Numbered from the stretch's first letter, positions 6,529 to 16,100 are shown. The stretch is DNA of 26,902 bases from an uncultured bacterium (GCA_905214675.1 CAJMMS010000027.1:1-26902); one strand, 5' to 3'. Made by a program: numbers and translations. Notes: generated by a model from the letters alone, not told the origin.

Positions 6529-7961
6529 TTTTCGTCACCTCCCGTTGCTGCTTCCTTCAGTACGCAGGACAATGCCAGCGAATATTCTTCGTACTGCTGT
6601 TCATAACTGTAACCGGTATAATCCACCGAAGCAAACAATCCGGTCTTTTGCAGTTTCTGCACGTAACCTGGAATGTCGATAACCTTTTTGCTCACAGCAT
6701 CAAACGTCAGCGTTCCCGTATCTGCATCCATCGTCTTGATATGCACTTCCATATCTTTGCCGCTGGCATCAATGATCCTGGAGATCATCTTTTTCGTCAA
6801 GTCCGGGTAGGTATCCAGATTTGCCGTCATTTCCTCTACCTGACGCTGCGCTTCTGCCAGCCGGTCGCTCTCTTCTCTCAGGGCATTCGCCTCCTGATAT
6901 TCCGACTGCACCTGTTCATCGTTGATCCAGTCATTGATATCGCTGATCTGTCCGGATGTGTGCACATTCCAGAACATAACACCGCCAAATAAAACCATAC
7001 AGATCACCAGAGAAACGGCAGGAAATATCAGATGTTCCATAATATCAATATCCTGTATTTTCTGCTGCTCTTTGTTCTGCTCCTTCCAGATCTGATACAG
7101 ATTGATGGCTTTCATTTTATCCTCCATCATCGCACCGATGCAGGAAAGCCAGAACTGTGGATCTCCTTTCGCTTCAAATGGTACATCAATCTTCATCTGC
7201 TGCACCTGCAGGTTCATATTCCGGATACCCTCCAGACTTACCTCAAAGTCATCCGGCATACAGCCTGTATAATAAACATCGGTGATCGGTGCTGTTGATT
7301 TCGTTGTCGCATAGAACTGCAGCATACCGGAAATATTTCTTACGATCTCTGTTCCAAAATTCAATGTTCCCCGCTCGCTGAAAATACGGCTTCGTGTAAC
7401 ATAGTGGCAGACACCCTCTTTATAAAGAACACTGGTAACACTGTTCTCTTCAAACAGCAGAAAAATCGCCGTCTTGTTTTTGTAAAGCTTTGTCTGCGCC
7501 AACAGTTTCAGATAGCCTTCCATCGGAACAGAAATCTCTTTAACCGGAAGCTGGATCTCTTTGCACAGATCGATCACTTTCTGCATAATCTCCTGATCTG
7601 CACTTCCGCAACACAGGCATACTCCCTGCTTTTTATCACTCTGAACCACACTGTAATCCGACACATCGTCTCCGGCATGGTCATTGATCACATTTCCTGC
7701 CATCTTTGCAAGCTGCCGTCCCGCCGCATAAGGTATCTGTGTCATACGAGCTGAAGAATAAGATGCCGGAAGTACCAGTCTGACTGACTTCGGATCGTAC
7801 TGTTCCCTGTATTCTTTCAGTGCAGTTTTCCACTGTTCGAACACATCTCCAAATGGCTCGATAGAAATTCTGCCTACTTTTTCGATTTTGGGCGTGCGTC
7901 CGGATTTTCCGGAAGCGGTAAGGATACATTCATCCTGCAAAACTATGACCGTATCACTCAT
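6525..7961 (-). CDS. PilM-PilN fusion protein of the pilus assembly complex
   Basis: The 478-residue protein combines two usually separate parts. Residues about 1-280 look like a diverged actin-like PilM domain. At 284-290 comes KAINLYQ, resembling the conserved INLLP start of PilN that binds PilM. A membrane helix follows at about 310-332, then a coiled coil (about 335-385) and a ferredoxin-like extracytoplasmic domain, as in PilN/GspL. The same topology occurs in GspL of type II secretion. The ATG at 7961 is preferred: AGGAGG (7968-7973) lies 6 bases upstream. An adjacent ATG at 7964 is too close, and the frame from 7991 starts upstream of the ribosome binding site. The stop overlaps the pilO start. 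Confidence 0.8.
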   Translation of the reverse strand: MSDTVIVLQDECILTASGKSGRTPKIEKVGRISIEPFGDVFEQWKTALKEYREQYDPKSVRLVLPASYSSARMTQIPYAAGRQLAKMAGNVINDHAGDDVSDYSVVQSDKKQGVCLCCGSADQEIMQKVIDLCKEIQLPVKEISVPMEGYLKLLAQTKLYKNKTAIFLLFEENSVTSVLYKEGVCHYVTRSRIFSERGTLNFGTEIVRNISGMLQFYATTKSTAPITDVYYTGCMPDDFEVSLEGIRNMNLQVQQMKIDVPFEAKGDPQFWLSCIGAMMEDKMKAINLYQIWKEQNKEQQKIQDIDIMEHLIFPAVSLVICMVLFGGVMFWNVHTSGQISDINDWINDEQVQSEYQEANALREESDRLAEAQRQVEEMTANLDTYPDLTKKMISRIIDASGKDMEVHIKTMDADTGTLTFDAVSKKVIDIPGYVQKLQKTGLFASVDYTGYSYEQQYEEYSLALSCVLKEAATGGDEN

Positions 7962-7991
7962 CATATTCCTCCTCTGTAATATATATTCCAT

Positions 7992-8083
7992 TCAGGTCGA
8001 AGCACTCACTGCTGAGACCGTAAGAACATGATTCAGGTGTGCAAAAATCCCATTGCGTAGCAATTTTTAATAGACTTTTGCAT
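7992..8083 (-). other. Spacer between pilC and pilMN, no gene seen
   Basis: This is one of the two unusually long gaps in an otherwise tightly packed operon. It holds the palindrome ATTGC-GTA-GCAAT (8052-8064) flanked by AAAAAT and TTTTT, and no open frame with a ribosome binding site. The core TGC-GTA-GCA resembles the palindrome at the left edge of the window (2-14), so it may be a small dispersed repeat. The T-run after it on the minus strand is interrupted (GGGATTTTTG), so partial termination is possible. Confidence 0.35.
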
Positions 8084-8112
8084 CATAATTGTGAGTATAT
8101 CTCACAATTATG
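8084..8112 (-). repeat. Perfect 12-bp inverted repeat overlapping the pilC stop
   Basis: CATAATTGTGAG (8084-8095), TATAT, then CTCACAATTATG (8101-8112). The pilC stop codon (8108-8110) lies within one arm. No T-run follows directly on the minus strand, so it is more like an mRNA-stabilising or processing hairpin (or a protein site) than a simple terminator. Confidence 0.75.
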
Positions 8113-9301
8113 AGTTTTCAATCGCACTGTATGACTGATAAATCGGCAGCATAACGGCGATCATGATAAATCCGACGATCAGTGCCATAAAAACGATCAG
8201 CAGCGGCTCCATCAGCGTAACCATACGCTTTGTCGCCTCCTCTGCATCTGCTTCCATGGACAGAGCAATCGAGTCCAGCATCACATCCAGACGACCGCTC
8301 TCTTCTCCGACCAGGATCGTACTTGCAAGCTTTTTCTGAAGCCCGTCCACTTCCCGCAATGCCTGCGACATCGGAATACCGCTTCGCACCAGTGTCACCA
8401 CCTGGTCAAACTGATTCTCCACATAGCTGTTTCCAATCGTCTTTCCGGCAATGCCAAGTGCTGTTGCGATCGGCATCCCGCTCGAATACAGACTGCTTAA
8501 GGTTCGCGCAAAACGGGCTGTATAGATTGTTTTAAATAATTTTCCAAATACCGGCATATGGACTTTCCTGTAGTCAATCTGCCTTCTGACTGCCGGTATC
8601 GCCATGATGATACGCACGATCATCACTGCTACAAATACGAGCAGAAGTGCTGCGTACCATTTTTCTACCAGAAAATGGGAGATTGCGATCAGGATCGTAG
8701 TCGGAACCGGAAGGCTGTCCATCTGGTCAAATAATGACTGGAACTGTGGCAGGATAAACGTTACGATCAGAATCACGATTGCCACACACATCACCAGCAG
8801 AATCGCCGGATAAGTCATGGCAGAACGTACCTGCTGTGTCAGTTTGTAATCTTTTTCATATTGAAGTGCCAGACGTTCCGTTACCTGATCAAGATTACCA
8901 CTTCCCTCACCTGCCCGCAGCATACCGATCATCAGATCCGGAAAACACTTTTTGCTCTCCATGGCATCGGACAGACCGATACCTTTTCGCAGATCCAGAA
9001 GCACTGCCTGATATACTTCCCTTTCTCTCGGATCGATGCCTTCCTGCTCGGAAATGATATCCAGCGCACGCACCAGGCTGACGCCGGATGCAAGCAGTGT
9101 GGAAAGTTCCTTGCAAAAAGATGCAAGCTGTTTGGCTTTGAGCTTCTGATAACCTTTTGCTTCTGTCAGGTTCTTCGCTTCCACAAGATAAAGATCCTGC
9201 TCTTTTAGTTCCTGCACCAATGCATTTTCCGTCAGTGCTTCCACGGTGCCCCTTTTCGTTTTACCGCTCATACTTTTTGCAGTATATCGAAAACGCGCCA
9301 T
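8108..9301 (-). CDS. pilC: Type IV pilus platform protein PilC
   Basis: This integral membrane platform protein couples the PilB/PilT motors to pilin insertion. The 397 residues fit the GspF/PilC family: an N-terminal MARFRYTAKSMSGKTKRGTV segment and two T2SF repeats (about 60-190 and 265-390). Each carries the family signature, FCKELSTLLASGVSLVRALD in the first and FARTLSSLYSSGMPIATAL in the second. Three membrane helices are visible at about 167-190, 217-237 and 370-392. The ATG follows AAAGGAGA. It lies 15 bases after pilD. Its stop codon is inside a 12-bp hairpin. Confidence 0.95.
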   Translation of the reverse strand: MARFRYTAKSMSGKTKRGTVEALTENALVQELKEQDLYLVEAKNLTEAKGYQKLKAKQLASFCKELSTLLASGVSLVRALDIISEQEGIDPREREVYQAVLLDLRKGIGLSDAMESKKCFPDLMIGMLRAGEGSGNLDQVTERLALQYEKDYKLTQQVRSAMTYPAILLVMCVAIVILIVTFILPQFQSLFDQMDSLPVPTTILIAISHFLVEKWYAALLLVFVAVMIVRIIMAIPAVRRQIDYRKVHMPVFGKLFKTIYTARFARTLSSLYSSGMPIATALGIAGKTIGNSYVENQFDQVVTLVRSGIPMSQALREVDGLQKKLASTILVGEESGRLDVMLDSIALSMEADAEEATKRMVTLMEPLLIVFMALIVGFIMIAVMLPIYQSYSAIENS

Positions 9302-9316
9302 ATTGCATCTCCTTTC

Positions 9317-10099
9317 TTATAACAAACTCAGATACCAGCTCACTATATGTTCCCCGCAAAATACGGAGAGTGCCAGTCCAAATGCCAGGAATGGTCCGAA
9401 AGCAAAATGGTCACTTCCTTTTAAGCGTCCGTTTCCAAGCATCACCGCTCCATAACCGCCTCCGGTCAGAAGTCCGAAAAACATCGCACATACGATGCCT
9501 GCCGTCCCCAGGAAAAATCCGGAAACCGCCATCAGCTTGATGTCACCACCGCCAAATGCGCCCGGTATCGCAAGTGAAAGCACCAGCATCGGAACAGCGA
9601 TCACAGCCGCTCCGATGATACGATCCCGGATTCCATGTTCCGGAAAAAGCCACATCGACACAATCCCCAGCAATAATATCAAAATGTGAAATCTATCATA
9701 TATCATCTGTGTGTCCCAGTCTATCAGGGCCACCACCAGTAATATTCCCAAATACGCAAAAATCACTGCGCCCCTCGAAGATATGATCCCCGAACTGCCG
9801 CAGCCATAACAAATCACGCAGCCAGTAAACGCTGCCCCCCCTATTACTTCCGTGCAGAAATCCCTTACCGGTATCCTGCTTTTACACCCCTTGCACCTGC
9901 CTTTCAGTGCAAGAAAACTGATACACGGGATCAGTTCCCATGCGGTCAGTACCCGTCCGCAGTTCGTACAGTGACTGCGCCCTTTTACCACGCTTTCCCC
10001 GCGCGGCATACGGTCAATAACAACATTTAAAAAACTAAAAATACAGGCTCCAAACAGAAACCTCACAAACCATAAAATTGCTTCTAACGCTATTAACAT
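9317..10099 (-). CDS. pilD: Prepilin peptidase/N-methyltransferase PilD
   Basis: An A24-family membrane aspartyl protease that removes the leader before the FTLVE-type motif and methylates the new N-terminus. The 260 residues contain the N-terminal DUF part with the zinc-binding CTNC (44-47) and CKGC (69-72) pairs, an LIDWDT aspartate site (about 127-129), and the GGGD catalytic motif (Asp186), with about seven or eight membrane helices. The ATG at 10099 follows CAGGAGAAA. It would process the five leader-bearing prepilins encoded upstream in the same operon. Confidence 0.95.
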   Translation of the reverse strand: MLIALEAILWFVRFLFGACIFSFLNVVIDRMPRGESVVKGRSHCTNCGRVLTAWELIPCISFLALKGRCKGCKSRIPVRDFCTEVIGGAAFTGCVICYGCGSSGIISSRGAVIFAYLGILLVVALIDWDTQMIYDRFHILILLLGIVSMWLFPEHGIRDRIIGAAVIAVPMLVLSLAIPGAFGGGDIKLMAVSGFFLGTAGIVCAMFFGLLTGGGYGAVMLGNGRLKGSDHFAFGPFLAFGLALSVFCGEHIVSWYLSLL

Positions 10100-10111
10100 C
10101 GTTTTCTCCTG

Positions 10112-10582
10112 TTATCTGTCCTGTAATATTTTTGATGATATAATGGTATCATTGCGATACACGGTGTAATACCCCGGTTCGTCATTATACCATACGGTAA
10201 AATCACCTTCCTGATAATAAAACCTTTTGACGGTATATCCGTCCTCTTCTACCTGCAATACCTGAAAATCTCCAGGTGCTTTGCTAAGCTGCATCACTTC
10301 CAGCCAGATACTCTCAGCGACGCCCCCCTCATGGGAGGCGTCGCAAAAAGTCCTGTTCCCGCCGTAGCTTTCTGTCCCGGTCATCTGAAGTGCCAGCCGC
10401 ACCGATTTTGCATTCCCCAGAGCTACCTGAGCATCCGCCCGATATAAGATTCGGAGCACCCCAGGTATAACCGTCACAATGCCAAGCAGGATCACCACCA
10501 GAACGAGTAAAACCATTCTCAGCACACGATATTTAATTGAAAGCTTAACTGTTTCGTTTTTATCCTGCTGTCTGATCGTCAT
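10112..10582 (-). CDS. Pilin-like membrane protein without a recognisable prepilin leader
   Basis: A 156-residue protein with an N-terminal membrane helix (about 22-42, MVLLVLVVILLGIVTVIPGVL). It is followed by RADAQVALGNAKSVRLALQM, which resembles the amphipathic second half of a pilin N-terminal helix. The remaining 90 residues look like a small globular domain. There is no G-F/E-type cleavage site and no Glu5, so PilD processing is doubtful. It sits between the major pilin (26 bases) and pilD (12 bases). It may be an accessory pilus subunit or an assembly factor; I cannot name a family. The ribosome binding site is weak (GCGAGAAAACC). Confidence 0.7.
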   Translation of the reverse strand: MTIRQQDKNETVKLSIKYRVLRMVLLVLVVILLGIVTVIPGVLRILYRADAQVALGNAKSVRLALQMTGTESYGGNRTFCDASHEGGVAESIWLEVMQLSKAPGDFQVLQVEEDGYTVKRFYYQEGDFTVWYNDEPGYYTVYRNDTIISSKILQDR

Positions 10583-10608
10583 GGTTTTCTCGCTTTCTGG
10601 TATAACTA

Positions 10609-11055
10609 TTATTCTTTGTTTCCTACATTGTAAGCTCCATCTGTTCCATCAGTAGCACCTGCTGTATACGTACAAGTTTTTCCGCTCTTGGAATATTTTA
10701 ATTCTGCAACCTTACCATTTGTTACTGTTACAGATGTGATATTTCCTACCGGAACTTCTGCCAGATCTGCAATAGCCTGTTTTGTAATAGCACCTGCTCC
10801 TGCTCCATCCTGACCTTCAACTTTAACAGTGTCAGATCCAACATCTGCTTTTGCATAAGCTTCATCTACCAGTGTCTGTGCAGCCATTACGGTCTGACGT
10901 GTTTCAGCTACGATGCTCTTATTTTTCGCTTTATCGATGTAGCCTGTCAGTGCCGGAATCAGCAGTGCTGCCAGGATTGCCAGGATTACCAGTACAACGA
11001 TCAGCTCTACCAGTGTAAAACCTTTTTTCTTGTTGTCTTTGAATTTCTTCAGCAT
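10609..11055 (-). CDS. pilA: Major type IV pilin
   Basis: A 148-residue type IVa-like prepilin, the likely bulk subunit of the fibre. The leader MLKKFKDNKKKG ends at Gly12, and the mature protein starts FTLVELIVVLVILAILAALL with Glu at position 5. The C-terminal part is Ala/Gly/Thr-rich with a two-cysteine-poor globular domain (a single Cys near residue 127), so the usual disulfide loop is absent. It has the best ribosome binding site of the operon (GAGGAGAAGAA-ATG) and a 151-base leader before it, both consistent with higher expression than its neighbours. The major-pilin role is inferred from size and these signals. Confidence 0.88.
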   Translation of the reverse strand: MLKKFKDNKKKGFTLVELIVVLVILAILAALLIPALTGYIDKAKNKSIVAETRQTVMAAQTLVDEAYAKADVGSDTVKVEGQDGAGAGAITKQAIADLAEVPVGNITSVTVTNGKVAELKYSKSGKTCTYTAGATDGTDGAYNVGNKE

Positions 11056-11103
11056 TTCTTCTCCTCTTTCTTTCGTATGTCTTTATTTATTAGTTTCTTT
11101 TGT

Positions 11104-11148
11104 GGGCATCTGCCCTTCGATGTGTGGGATTTCTCCGCACCTTACATC
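11104..11148 (-). other. Structured leader upstream of the major pilin
   Basis: In the 151-base gap before pilA, the minus-strand RNA can form GATGT...ACATC (11148 down to 11119) enclosing GTG-C-GGA-GAAA-TCC-CAC with a GAAA tetraloop. Next to it is a second hairpin, GGGC-AGAT-GCCC (11115 down to 11104). It may stabilise a processed pilin mRNA or regulate it. I could not match it to a known riboswitch, and I see no clear promoter here. Confidence 0.35.
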
Positions 11149-11206
11149 TTTCTATACAATCGCCTCGGTGCATGGCGTATGTACCATTTTCTGTTCTGGC
11201 ATCTTT

Positions 11207-11917
11207 TTATTCTGCCACTGCGGTCACTGCTGTACTGCATGTTACCGGATGGCGAAATTCCAGTATCTCGCTGTCCTGCGCCACCATATTCTGATATGCG
11301 GCATCGCTGTACAGAGCAACGTTTGCTATAATGTACTCTGTTTTGTCCCCGGCTGCTGTACCGTCTGGAAAGGAATACTCGATTCTCAGATAATTTCCCA
11401 TATAAAATCCTTTTCCGTATACAGTTGCCACTGCTCTTGCTGCCGGAGCATTCTCTTTTTGATATGGATATGTCTGTGTGGAACTGGCTCTTGTATAATA
11501 TCTGGTCAGAAGCTGACCTTCTTCTACTGCACTGGCTGTTCCGACCTGATCTTCTCCAATATACAGATTCGTTGCCAGGCAACCATCTGTCGATACCAGA
11601 ACGACATAGCCTTCCTCATTTATAAATTCTATCGCATTTCCCGAAGAATTTCCAGTAGTATCTGTAATATTCTTACCATTTTCATATATTTTTACGTAAG
11701 AACCGGCATTTTGGGTGATCGTGCGCAGTTCTGTCATAACTGTATCCAGTATGGACTGCGCGTATTGCGTCTTTTGGACTCGGACAAAGATACGGGAAGC
11801 GGAAGAAAGCGAGGAGGCTGCCATTGCCATCATAATTGTGATCAGAAGCAGCGTGACCAGCATTTCTACCATGGTCGTACCTTTTTTTTCACGGAAAAGT
11901 TTCTGGATCTTTCTCAT
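11207..11917 (-). CDS. PilW/GspJ-like minor prepilin
   Basis: A 236-residue prepilin: leader MRKIQKLFREKKG, cleavage after Gly13, mature start TTMVEMLVTLLLITIMMAMA with Glu5. The length and the larger globular domain fit the GspJ/PilW class of minor pilins that prime assembly at the tip. The ATG follows GGAGG by 9 bases and overlaps the preceding stop (ATGA). It is the last of three tightly overlapping minor pilin genes, so they are probably made in similar amounts. The class assignment is by size, order and motif, not by alignment. Confidence 0.82.
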   Translation of the reverse strand: MRKIQKLFREKKGTTMVEMLVTLLLITIMMAMAASSLSSASRIFVRVQKTQYAQSILDTVMTELRTITQNAGSYVKIYENGKNITDTTGNSSGNAIEFINEEGYVVLVSTDGCLATNLYIGEDQVGTASAVEEGQLLTRYYTRASSTQTYPYQKENAPAARAVATVYGKGFYMGNYLRIEYSFPDGTAAGDKTEYIIANVALYSDAAYQNMVAQDSEILEFRHPVTCSTAVTAVAE

Positions 11918-12330
11918 GAACCTTCACCTCCGTCTGACTGTCCATCTTCTGACGTACCACTTTGCTGTGTACTTCCATATATATAAAATACGGTATTTTT
12001 TGTCTGTCCGTCTGCGCTGGTATAAGTAAGCGTCTTATTTCCAAGAATGGTCGGAACCTGAAAAACGGCATTTCCTTTTACGGTCAGATCGGAATTAACC
12101 GCCACAAACTGTAAATTGCGCACTTCACCTTCTACGCTTGTAGTATTTTGCAGTTTTGCAAGAATCGCTGCATTATCACTTCGTATCTGTTTGTTTTTTG
12201 CAAGTGCTGCATTGCTGTAGGCAATCGCTCCCTGAAGGATTCCCATCATGATCAGAAACAGAAAAATACTTGCTGTTACTTCCACCAGTGTCTCCCCGGC
12301 GTTTGCTCTTGTCTTTTTATGTTTCTTCAT
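11914..12330 (-). CDS. PilV/GspI-like minor prepilin
   Basis: A 138-residue prepilin: leader MKKHKKTRANAG, mature start ETLVEVTASIFLFLIMMGIL. Position 1 is Glu rather than the usual Phe, and Glu5 is kept. The C-terminus is a Gly/Ser/Asp tail. I use the ATG at 12330, 8 bases after GGAGG; the longer frame from 12351 lacks a site. It overlaps the upstream gene by 14 bases and the downstream one by 4. Small size and position suggest the GspI/PilV class of tip-complex pilins. Confidence 0.8.
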   Translation of the reverse strand: MKKHKKTRANAGETLVEVTASIFLFLIMMGILQGAIAYSNAALAKNKQIRSDNAAILAKLQNTTSVEGEVRNLQFVAVNSDLTVKGNAVFQVPTILGNKTLTYTSADGQTKNTVFYIYGSTQQSGTSEDGQSDGGEGS

Positions 12331-13144
12331 TGGCTGCCTCCTCCGTATCATTATTTTCTACGAATTTACAGGATGTCGTGCTTCCGGTCAGATATTTATA
12401 CTGGATCGGACTGGAGTCTGAAAAACGATACACGCTTCCGCTGGTATTTCCCACTTTCCACTCCTGTGCTGCTGCATCCCACACAATGTCGGTACCATTG
12501 TGGCTGAACTGCACGCTGTATTTTTCTTCTCTGGTATATTCGGTACTGTAAACGTACGTCATATCATTATAATATGCCGTTACTTCTACGTTGAAAATAT
12601 ATTGCCGGATGGAGGTATTCTGTTTTTCGTTGATAACTGTATCGTAGCTGTTACCCTCCTGGACCGGAATCTCACCGCCTTCCAATTCGGAAAGGTTTTC
12701 ACTGGCGTTTTTTTCCTTGCTCAGAGTGATACGGATATTTCCGAATCCTTCCGGCAGGCTGCCGGACTTGCTTAAATCTTTCAGATCCGTTGAATCCAGC
12801 ATATACTGGTACCTGGAACTGTCCGGATAATCATCATTATATTCCAGATAGCGTTCGCCATCCAGAAACTGATTGGCAAATGCATAGAAACTGCCGGCTG
12901 CTGCCGGATCCTCTTTCTGATCATAGCGTGTCAGCTCCTTTCCCAGTACCTCCGCATAGCTTCTGGCAAGCTGGTAACAGCGCTCTTCTTCCAGCCTTCT
13001 GGTTGACTGTGCAGTCATTACACCTGCGGTATAAAGAATCGCTACGGCAAATGCCATAAAGAATGCCGATACGCACAGAACCAGTGCCATGGATACTCCT
13101 CTTTTTTCATTTGCCTTTAACTGTTCCAACCCCTGCCATTTCAT
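12317..13144 (-). CDS. PilX/GspK-like minor prepilin
   Basis: A 275-residue protein with leader MKWQGLEQLKANEKRG and a hydrophobic helix VSMALVLCVSAFFMAFAVAI. Glu5 is replaced by Leu, a feature of the GspK/PilX class, which caps the tip complex. The start at 13144 is chosen because GGAGG (13151-13155) precedes it. The frame from 13177 overlaps the giant gene's end but has no site of its own. A large extracytoplasmic domain follows the helix, and the C-terminus is acidic. The gene follows the giant prepilin gene by 20 bases. Confidence 0.8.
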   Translation of the reverse strand: MKWQGLEQLKANEKRGVSMALVLCVSAFFMAFAVAILYTAGVMTAQSTRRLEEERCYQLARSYAEVLGKELTRYDQKEDPAAAGSFYAFANQFLDGERYLEYNDDYPDSSRYQYMLDSTDLKDLSKSGSLPEGFGNIRITLSKEKNASENLSELEGGEIPVQEGNSYDTVINEKQNTSIRQYIFNVEVTAYYNDMTYVYSTEYTREEKYSVQFSHNGTDIVWDAAAQEWKVGNTSGSVYRFSDSSPIQYKYLTGSTTSCKFVENNDTEEAANEET

Positions 13145-13164
13145 AGGATGCCTCCGTTGTTCTG

Positions 13165-16100
13165 TTAATTTGTCCATTTGATCTCATTTACTTTTGATTC
13201 TGCATACGCGGTGCTGCCCTGTGCATTTAAGTTATCGGTCACATCCGCCTTGAAGGATGCACTGTTTGTCACGGAAAGATCATTATGTGTGATCACTGTG
13301 CCATCATCCGTTGTCAGCTTTGCAACATCCGGAAGCTTCAGTGTATAGGCAAAGCTGCCATCTGTATTTTTTGTCACTTCCAGTTCTGCTGCCAGGGTCA
13401 GTTCATAGTAAACTTCTGCCTGCGTCTGTGCCTTATAATTTGAGGAAATGGTAACACTGTAGCTGTCCAGTTTATAGATGGATGCACCGGATGTGCCGTT
13501 TGTTTTTGCCACGGACTTCCATACCCATTCCATTTCTTCGGAATCTTTCTTTTTCTGCTGTACATACTGCTGTACTTCTACGGTACCATCTGACATTTCC
13601 TGGATACGTACTTTTGCACTGATCGCCGTCTTTCCAGTCTGCGAGGAAGTATCTGTCACACTTCCGGAAAGGTCGATGCTATACAGGTCTGCACATTCCA
13701 CACTGTTCCATTCGAGAACGGTATGCTCTGCATTCCATTGTTTTTCCTCTCCAGGAATATCTGGATTTTCTGTTACCTTCGCTTTTACTTTATAAGTCTT
13801 TGTATCCGATGATACGGTCGGAGCATTCAGACGCACATATGGCAGTCGGAAAGCTTTCGGCGCTTTCGCCCAGTGAGAACTTACATTTCCACCCCCTGAT
13901 GAGATCCGTGCATAAAATACGATCCATTTTCCGGCATACTGGATGGAAAGGTTCTTCAGGTTGTGATAATAATGTCTCGAATCTGTTACTCCCATCTGTA
14001 CCGGTGAGCCTTCCTGCGGATAAGCTTCCAGATAATTGTCACCCGGATCGGTATCGGTCGCTGCTGCCGCATCTTTTTCACTGTCATAGACATAGGCTTT
14101 CAGAAGATATGCACTTCCTCCAGGTGGAATACTTGCCGCATCTGCAGTCAGACTTACGCCAAGTCCGCCGGTTTCAAATGCATTTGCTTCCACCGGCTGT
14201 GTCTTGTCATACGTCCAGTTGACGCTCCAGGTCACATTTGGTTTTGGCAGACGGTTCGGTATCTGTATTTCATAAGTAACACCATTTACGCTGTCCAGAT
14301 AATCACTGTTTTCATCTGCTTTTGCCACCAGATAAAGCACAATCCGTTTTCCGGCATATTCTTCCAGATTTTCTTCCATCGAATAGCTTCCGTTCTTTTT
14401 CTGGTCAACCGTAACCAGTTCACCCAGTTCTTTTTCTGCTCCCAGTGTATCACCCTGATAGGTCTGGATGTATACCTGATAGCCCTTGCAGCCTTTTTCG
14501 GAAGCCAGTGCCGGCCAGCGGATCTGATAATCCAGTTCGCTGTCATCCAGATTCTCTACTGTCGGCTGTCCTGGTCTTGCAAGTCTTTGTTTTACCGAAT
14601 AATTTCCGGTGCTGGAAAGACCAATCTGTTTCTTTGTCTCATCGCCGATTCTTGTTACCTGAAGTTTGACTTCTTTATAGTTCCAGTCACTTCCGTTGAT
14701 GCGAAGTGATTTACCGCTCTTGTAAGCATCTTCGGTATCGATCACAACTTCTCTGCCATCTTCATCAATTCCGGTCAGTGATACCTTATACTGTGCGTTC
14801 TCTGTTCCGGATACGCCGGTATCCCAGGTAAAGGTATAGTAGATATCGTTATTTTCATCATACTCCGGATTCAGTGTCGATCCGACATCATCCAATACTG
14901 GTGCCGGGAGGAAATCCAGAAGCTTGCCACTCCAGTATACATAGTTCTCAAAATATTTTCCGGAACCGCTTTCTTCCATAGTCGTACTGTAACTGTAGTC
15001 CCAGGTTTCTTTTCCGTTTTCATCCACATCCGTCAGTTCTTTTACATTTGCATTGCTCTCTGTCACATCCTCATCCCAGTAAGTATACACAGGACCAAGA
15101 CCAGATGATGCATACCAGATGCGCACTTTTATGTCTTTCGCCTGACTTATGTATTCTGGAAGATCACTGAACGTGGCAGTTGCACTTCCTTTTGATACGA
15201 TCAGCACATCTTCTTTTGCCAGTACTGTATCCACCTCACCATTCCAGGTACCCACCAGTTCTACACGGTAAACCGGAGGTGTGTCCATTGCATTGTTTCC
15301 CGCATTCAGTTCCACATTGACGGTCAGATCCTCCAGTGTAGTTCCTGTGATGGTCACATTCTTGGACAACATCGGTGTCCAGGTTTTCAGTGTGATCGGC
15401 GGACGGTAAAACGGCAGTGACACAGCAGTCGAAATCTGCTTTGAGGACTGCATCAGTGTCGTGTTTCCAGGTTTAGATGATGCCTGTGTGATCATCTGAT
15501 AAATATAGTTATATTCATCCTCCACTTTCATGGTCTGACTTGGATTTTCTGCATCCAGCACAACATTTCCGGCACGTGGTACACTGACAGTTACCTGCCA
15601 GTTCGGATAAACTGTATTTCCATCTGCATCTTTCTTTGTATAATCCTCCAGATTATTTAGACGGAAACGGTACTTGTGATCTCTGGCTGTGTTTTCTGCA
15701 CTTACCAGTTCTACGACCACATCCGGTTCCGGCAATATTTTGTTGATATCCTGCTTGGAAATGGTAATCCATCCAGATGGTTCCACCTCGTCAAACATAC
15801 TGACTGCACGTACACGGATGCTTACCTTTTCTCCCATGTCTTTTGGAATGTTAAAGCTTCCTTCTTCCGCATAAATTCTGCGTACAACGGTTTTTCCGGA
15901 ACCAGTTACCTCTACTTCATATGCGAATGGATCACATAAAGTTGTATCAGACAAATCTTCCGGATGTAATTTCTGTGGTGTAATGCTTACGTTTACTTTT
16001 CCGTTGCTGACCTGTGCCTGTGCAGACTCCGGCTGTCTGATCTTGTCATCATCAATTCCTTCCAGTCTGCGATAACTGCTTCTGGCATTGACAAAGACCG

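Noticed and set aside
11056..11206. Known riboswitch before the major pilin
   Set aside because: Hairpins are present, but I could not match conserved motifs of c-di-GMP, preQ1 or other classes. I kept it only as an unassigned structured leader.
11030..11986. Plus-strand open frame (318 codons) opposite the minor pilin and pilin leader
   Set aside because: It is antisense to well-supported pilin genes, with no family resemblance and a composition typical of a shadow frame.
13165..13230. Sortase anchor or C-terminal membrane helix on the giant protein
   Set aside because: The C-terminus ends ...SKVNEIKWTN with no LPXTG, no hydrophobic stretch and no positive tail.
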